64,000 nt of DNA from Bacteroidota bacterium (GTDB lineage Bacteria; Bacteroidota; Bacteroidia; Chitinophagales; Chitinophagaceae). The DNA lies in NCBI GenBank assembly GCA_029555415.1, contig JAKPSI010000042.1:21174-85173 (forward strand), in the 5' to 3' direction. Positions 59,766-64,000 of this stretch are shown one piece after another; position 1 is the first letter of the stretch, and each line of letters begins with the position of its first letter. Position numbers and translations under genes: made by a program. The notes under the pieces were generated by a model. The model made no database searches and had not been told where the DNA came from. It worked only from the letters and a program-made list of their open reading frames with translations.

Positions 59766-60860
59766 CTAATAAACTGTCTTTCTTTTTCCGCTTTCAAAAT
59801 CCTTGAAAATAAATGCGCCTAACTTGTCCAGTGAGGCGAAGAAGGCCTTGCCATTATTCGTTTCCGTGAATTCCTGCACGAAACGCTGCAGATATGGATC
59901 CGTAGCGATCATGAAGGTCGTGATCGGGATCTTCAGCTTCTTGCACTGCGCCGCCAGATTCATACAGCGGTTCACCACTTTCCGGTCCAGCCCGAAACTG
60001 TTCTTGTAATAGCGCTTCCCGACCTTCAGACAGGTCGGTTTCCCGTCCGTGATCATGAAGATCTGCTTGTTCGGATTCTTCCGCTTGCGGAGCAGGTCCA
60101 TCGCCAGTTCCAATCCGGCAACGGTGTTGGTATGATAAGGACCGACCTGCAAATAGGGCAGGTCCTTGATCTCCACCGGCCAGGCATCATTACCGAATAC
60201 CACGATATCCAATGTGTCCTTCGGATAACGTGTCGTGATCAGTTCACTCAGTGCCATCGCTACTTTCTTCGCAGGCGTGATGCGGTCCTCGCCATACAAT
60301 ATCATCGAATGGGAAATGTCGATCATGAGCACCGTGGAGGTCTGCGATTTGAAATCCGTTTCCCGGATACTCAGATCATCTTCCTGCATATGGAAACTAT
60401 CCACGCCATGATTGATCTGAGCGGTCCTTATGCTCTCCGTAAAATCGATCTGCTCCAGCATATCCCCGAAACGGAAGGAGCGGGTCTCCGGATTCTGTTC
60501 ATCACCCTGTCCGGGTTTGAAGGTCTGGTGATCGCCCTGTTTCGTTTTTTTCAGTTTGCCGAAGATCTCTTCCAGACTTTTCTTCCGGATGCCTTGTTCG
60601 GTTTTGGGTGTGATGGTTATTTTGCCTTCCTGATCCGGATCGGTGATATATCCTTTCTGCTTCAGGTCATCGATGAAGTCCCCCATGCCATACTCATCAT
60701 CTGTCAGCTGGTATTTCTTGTCCAGCTCATTCATCCATTGCATCGCTTCCGTTACATCCCCACTGGTATAGGTCAGTAATTGCATGAAAAGGTCAAGCAG
60801 CTGTTCAAAGCGGCTCTTGCCCTCACCGGGATCGAAACGTGAAAAACGGTAACCTTTCAT
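59766..60860 (-). CDS. VWA domain protein paired with the AAA+ ATPase
   Basis: 364 aa. An N-terminal helical region (about 1-150) with an acidic GQGDEQNPETR stretch is followed by a von Willebrand factor A domain with an intact MIDAS: DISHS (D-x-S-x-S), T in HTNTVAGLELA, and D in FMITDGKPT. Cytosolic. The VWA partner of a MoxR/BchI-type ATPase is usually the substrate- or metal-binding subunit. It is transcribed before the ATPase gene, with a 196-bp gap that contains a large hairpin. Confidence 0.85.
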   Translation of the reverse strand: MKGYRFSRFDPGEGKSRFEQLLDLFMQLLTYTSGDVTEAMQWMNELDKKYQLTDDEYGMGDFIDDLKQKGYITDPDQEGKITITPKTEQGIRKKSLEEIFGKLKKTKQGDHQTFKPGQGDEQNPETRSFRFGDMLEQIDFTESIRTAQINHGVDSFHMQEDDLSIRETDFKSQTSTVLMIDISHSMILYGEDRITPAKKVAMALSELITTRYPKDTLDIVVFGNDAWPVEIKDLPYLQVGPYHTNTVAGLELAMDLLRKRKNPNKQIFMITDGKPTCLKVGKRYYKNSFGLDRKVVNRCMNLAAQCKKLKIPITTFMIATDPYLQRFVQEFTETNNGKAFFASLDKLGAFIFKDFESGKRKTVY

Positions 60861-60931
60861 TTATACAATTTACGGAATTGGAGAAGTGTATCCGCTTTTA
60901 TAACAAGTTAAAAGGTCAAATGTTCGTCATT

Positions 60932-60961
60932 AAAAAACCCCGGATGTTTGGTCCGGGGTTT
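60932..60961 (-). terminator. Intrinsic terminator of the DUF2723 gene
   Basis: A perfect 10-bp GC-rich stem (60935-60944 with 60952-60961) and a U-run on the minus strand (60932-60937). Confidence 0.88.
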
Positions 60962-60985
60962 CTGTATATCATTTCAGCGGAAGCT

Positions 60986-63900
60986 TTATTGCTGTGGCTT
61001 TGATCCGTTACTGTCGGGTTTACCGGCACCATTGATGATGGTAGGTGCATTGCCCTCAACTTTAGGCTGGGGCTGGGTTTGGGGAGCATATTTCTTTTCC
61101 AGGTCACCCAATACCAGCAGGATCCTTTCATTAATGGGAACTTCTGAATCCTCAAAAGCACCATACAATTCAGGGCGGTTGCTGCGGATCCACTCATAAT
61201 AGCGCTGCTGCTGTTCCAGATCCTTGCGCAATACCTTCCTGACCTTCTCCGCTTCATCCATCTTGCCGGCTTTATAGCAGGCTTCGAGGAGGATCAGACT
61301 GGTCTGGTTGTGGCTGTTATAGCGACTGGTCATGCCGAAAGGCAGTGTTTCATCAGGGATGCCATTCTGAACTTTATCGATCAGTTTGGAAGCCTCATCC
61401 TTTCTGCCGAGATCCGCCATGTTACCGGCTGCTTCAGCATATACTTCACGTATGTTCAGGATATGGCGTCTGTTCTCTTCATCGAAATAAACGCCCTTCT
61501 TGTTGGCGCCGCCAAATGCGAATTTGTTCATCAGGTTCTCGTACAGTACATCCGTATTGTTGTCACGGATGCTGGTGCCACCCAGTTTATATTCACGCAG
61601 TTTCTGGTCAGTGACCCAGTTGGCTTGCGGGAATTTATTGGCAACAGGCACCAGACGGTAGGAGAGACCGTCCTTACGCAGGTATTGCGCAAAGCCGAGT
61701 TCACCATAAGGAGCCGTGAAATAGATCGGGCGTTTCCATCCCTGTGCCGCATTGGATGCGATCACATTCAGGATGATCAGGTCGCTGCGTACCAATCCGC
61801 CATTCAGTTTGTTCTCAGGGATCTCGAACAGCATCGGAGAAACCACCTGGTCACCGGCATTGATCACTTTGTTCTTCACCAGTGAAGCGGAGTCCACAGG
61901 AACCCTGAATTTCGCAACAGGGAAAATCCCGCTGCCTTCATCCCTGCCTGTTTCCTCATTAATGAAAGGTTTACCGAGTACGTTCTTCATCACATCGAAC
62001 AATTCGTAGTAAGTATCCTTATTGCCTTGTGAGCGGTAACGGAGGTATTCGCGGTTATGTCCTTCGATCTGCTCAGGCGACCACAGTACATCCACTGAAT
62101 CGGCTTCATTCACTTTATAACGAAGCTGGTTGATGTACCAGTCGATACCCAGCAAGCTGTTGTTGATGATGCGGATATCAGGTCGTACCCCTTCCACTTC
62201 CTGAGCATACCAGAGCGGGTAGGTGTCGTTGTCACCGAATGTGAAGATGATCGCGTTCGGTGCGCAGCTTTCCAGATAATCTTTCGCTATATCCGGTGCG
62301 GTCGTTTTCTGGCTGCGGTCATGGTCATCCCATTCCTGCTGTGCCATCATGACCGGTGCCGCGATACAAACCACGGTAGCGCCGAGATTGAGCATCATAT
62401 TATTGGAACCATTACCGGAGATGATACGTATCAGATAGGTCACACCTGCCAGTACGATCGCATATAAAGCGGTCATATAGATCGATGTCATCAGTACATC
62501 ACTGGTCGTACCCGGCAATGCACTCATCACACCAATGAAGAAGGTGAGGATGGAACCGTACACCAGCGTGTTCTGTAAGGTCAGCTTGTCTTCTTTTTCA
62601 CGTGCCAGTTTCACGAATGCCACTACTGCCAGTCCGATCCAGATCGCGAAGGCGTAAAAAGACCCTACATACGCGTAGTCACGTTCACGGGGCTGATTAC
62701 CGGGCTGGTTCAGGTACATGACCACACCGATGCCGGTAATGAAGAAGAGCAGGAAGGTGGAGATCCAGTCCTTACGGTTGCGCAGGTACTGATACACGCA
62801 TCCCACTATCCCTAACAGGAAAGGAAGGAGGTATAGCTTGTTATGTGCTTTATTGTTCTTGAGTGAGTCAGGTAACTGGTTCTGATCACCGAGGCGTTTG
62901 TTGTCGATGAAGGAAAGTCCGGTGATCCAGTTGCCATCGCGTTTATTGCCGAGACCCTGCAGGTCATTCTGTTTACCGGAGAAATTCCACATGAAATAAC
63001 GCCAGTACATCAGACCCATCTGGTAGCTGAAGAACCATTCAAAGTTATCACCATAGCTCGGCGCTTTGTAGCGCTGACGCCCCGTTTCGGGGTCCTGTTC
63101 CATCGGCAGGTTCAGCCAGGTGGAATAGAATTCCGCATGGTACTGATCATTGCTTGCATCCCATACACGGGGGAAGAGTTGCATGTCTTCACTCCTGTAT
63201 GTCGGTTTTTCATCAACGCCGGTCGGGATGTAGCTGTCTTTTCCTTTTACATATTTCATCTCGCCCTTTTCCATGGCGATGCCATTCGGGCTGTTATCAT
63301 CAGGTTTGTAACGTGCGGAGAAATGGGGGCCGTAGATCAATGGTGCTTCACCATATTGTTCGCGGCTGAGATAGTAAACGAGGTTGATCGGGTTGTCGAC
63401 ATTGTTCATGTCGATCGAAGGGTTCGCATTGGAACGGACCATCGTGGTGAGGTACATGAAATAACCGAGCATCATGAAGGCGAAGGCCCAGAGACTCAGT
63501 TTCAGTACGCGCAGACCGGTCGGTTTGAAGAAATATCCGGCAATGGCGGCGATGCCACCGATCAGGATGAACTTCAGGATGTTCATGCCCATATCCGCTT
63601 TCGCAGTGAAGAAGGGCAGGGTGAACAGTAACAGGAAGATCACGAACCAGGAGATGATCTTACCCGTGCTGAAAGAAGAAGCTTTCATCCGGATCGCCCA
63701 GGCGATGACGGCTGCCATAGCCAGGAAGTAAATGGTGAATCCGGAGAAGAAAGGCATGTGCATTTTGTTGACGAAGAATACGTCGAAAATGCCGGCCGCC
63801 TTCATGGAATATTGTATAACGCCTACTTCTACCAGTACGGTGATCACGCAACCCGTCAGGAAAGCGAAGATCGCGCCTTTGGTAGTGGCTTCATACCTGC

Positions 63901-64000
63901 GGTAGTAATAGATCATCACGATCGCGGGGATGGTCAGAAGGTTCAGCAAGTGTACACCGATCGATAATCCCATCATGAAGAACAGGAATACGATCCAGCG
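60986..64000 (-). CDS. DUF2723 membrane protein (protein O-mannosyltransferase-like), C-terminal part
   Basis: 1004 codons are in the window; the frame is open to the right edge, so the N-terminus is missing. At least nine membrane helices are in the first 600 residues, with GLSIGVHLLNLLTIPAIVM (DUF2723 block) at the window edge. A soluble part follows with PLWYAQEVEGVRPDIRIINNSLLGIDWYINQLR and a helical-repeat C-terminus (PTIINGAG end). DUF2723 proteins are predicted GT-C-type glycosyltransferases (GT117 in CAZy), linked in Bacteroidota to O-glycosylation of surface proteins. Terminated at 60932-60961. Confidence 0.85.
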   Translation of the reverse strand, partial: RWIVFLFFMMGLSIGVHLLNLLTIPAIVMIYYYRRYEATTKGAIFAFLTGCVITVLVEVGVIQYSMKAAGIFDVFFVNKMHMPFFSGFTIYFLAMAAVIAWAIRMKASSFSTGKIISWFVIFLLLFTLPFFTAKADMGMNILKFILIGGIAAIAGYFFKPTGLRVLKLSLWAFAFMMLGYFMYLTTMVRSNANPSIDMNNVDNPINLVYYLSREQYGEAPLIYGPHFSARYKPDDNSPNGIAMEKGEMKYVKGKDSYIPTGVDEKPTYRSEDMQLFPRVWDASNDQYHAEFYSTWLNLPMEQDPETGRQRYKAPSYGDNFEWFFSYQMGLMYWRYFMWNFSGKQNDLQGLGNKRDGNWITGLSFIDNKRLGDQNQLPDSLKNNKAHNKLYLLPFLLGIVGCVYQYLRNRKDWISTFLLFFITGIGVVMYLNQPGNQPRERDYAYVGSFYAFAIWIGLAVVAFVKLAREKEDKLTLQNTLVYGSILTFFIGVMSALPGTTSDVLMTSIYMTALYAIVLAGVTYLIRIISGNGSNNMMLNLGATVVCIAAPVMMAQQEWDDHDRSQKTTAPDIAKDYLESCAPNAIIFTFGDNDTYPLWYAQEVEGVRPDIRIINNSLLGIDWYINQLRYKVNEADSVDVLWSPEQIEGHNREYLRYRSQGNKDTYYELFDVMKNVLGKPFINEETGRDEGSGIFPVAKFRVPVDSASLVKNKVINAGDQVVSPMLFEIPENKLNGGLVRSDLIILNVIASNAAQGWKRPIYFTAPYGELGFAQYLRKDGLSYRLVPVANKFPQANWVTDQKLREYKLGGTSIRDNNTDVLYENLMNKFAFGGANKKGVYFDEENRRHILNIREVYAEAAGNMADLGRKDEASKLIDKVQNGIPDETLPFGMTSRYNSHNQTSLILLEACYKAGKMDEAEKVRKVLRKDLEQQQRYYEWIRSNRPELYGAFEDSEVPINERILLVLGDLEKKYAPQTQPQPKVEGNAPTIINGAGKPDSNGSKPQQ

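Noticed and set aside
58043..60860. True magnesium chelatase for chlorophyll synthesis
   Set aside because: No BchH subunit or other tetrapyrrole gene is present; the pair fits the general MoxR/VWA type.

Overview
The window looks like a chromosomal segment of a member of the Bacteroidota, most likely of the Chitinophagaceae or a close relative. Evidence: several upstream regions carry a perfect copy of the TAnnTTTG -7 box of this phylum, ribosome-binding sites are weak, and lipoproteins and short Sec signal peptides are very common. The families present (DUF3667, DUF2911, DUF2809, DUF4369-type thioredoxins, DUF2723, DUF1572/DinB, TTG starts, an order EGDCFBA trp operon) also fit. No prophage, transposase, rRNA operon or CRISPR array is visible.

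Layout. 1-18.9 kb is mostly a minus-strand run of small enzymes and secreted or lipid-anchored proteins (SDR, CPBP protease, beta-lactamase-like hydrolase, CHASE2-like lipoprotein, FMN reductase, DinB, PhzF, parvulin-like protein, two M24 peptidases, VOC, NTF2-like, DUF2809, DUF3667). It is interrupted by plus-strand genes for a cytochrome c, a fasciclin protein and a small lipoprotein. 19-24.9 kb holds an S9 glutamyl-endopeptidase-like enzyme, a sorbosone-dehydrogenase-like protein, an amidohydrolase and an unknown secreted protein. 24.9-32.5 kb is a complete trp operon (trpE-G-D-C-F-B-[lipoprotein]-A) behind a leader-peptide attenuator. 32.5-43 kb has a DUF4369/TlpA thioredoxin, a DUF2911 protein, a TPR-CHAT caspase-like protein, a large HExxH/propeller/barrel outer-membrane protein, a four-helix-bundle element and a PAP2 phosphatase. 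43-64 kb holds housekeeping genes: valS, a receiver-only response regulator, an esterase, aat-clpS, two tRNA-Val genes, DUF559, tag, mtaB, plsC, priA, murB, an AAA+/VWA pair and a truncated DUF2723 membrane protein.

The most unusual signal is not a gene. Many intergenic gaps hold short tandem arrays with a period of exactly 7 bp (sometimes 9 or 10), typically 35 nt (five heptads) and up to 70 nt. Different loci carry different heptads, but several heptad families recur at two to six loci. Many arrays start exactly at a stop codon: trpE, trpG, trpF, the 39020-41830 gene, the PAP2 gene, the DUF2911 gene and the YCII-like gene. Several arrays are paired as inverted repeats. Two such units of almost equal size (about 175 bp) sit inside the trp operon. 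A third pair, a perfect 29-bp inverted repeat, encloses a four-helix-bundle (23S rRNA intervening-sequence/S23-type) gene and fills the whole gap between two convergent stop codons. Arrays have also entered coding sequence: within trpG, after the signal peptide of the sorbosone-dehydrogenase-like protein, and at the C-terminus of an NAD(P)-binding protein. This suggests a dispersed family of heptad-armed elements, possibly with the four-helix-bundle protein as its gene-bearing form.

Functional links: the trp operon carries the complete pathway from chorismate to tryptophan and shows classical attenuation logic, with a leader peptide that may be translated from a leaderless transcript. Aat and ClpS form a compact N-degron module. 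The AAA+/VWA pair resembles MoxR or magnesium-chelatase-type chaperone systems.
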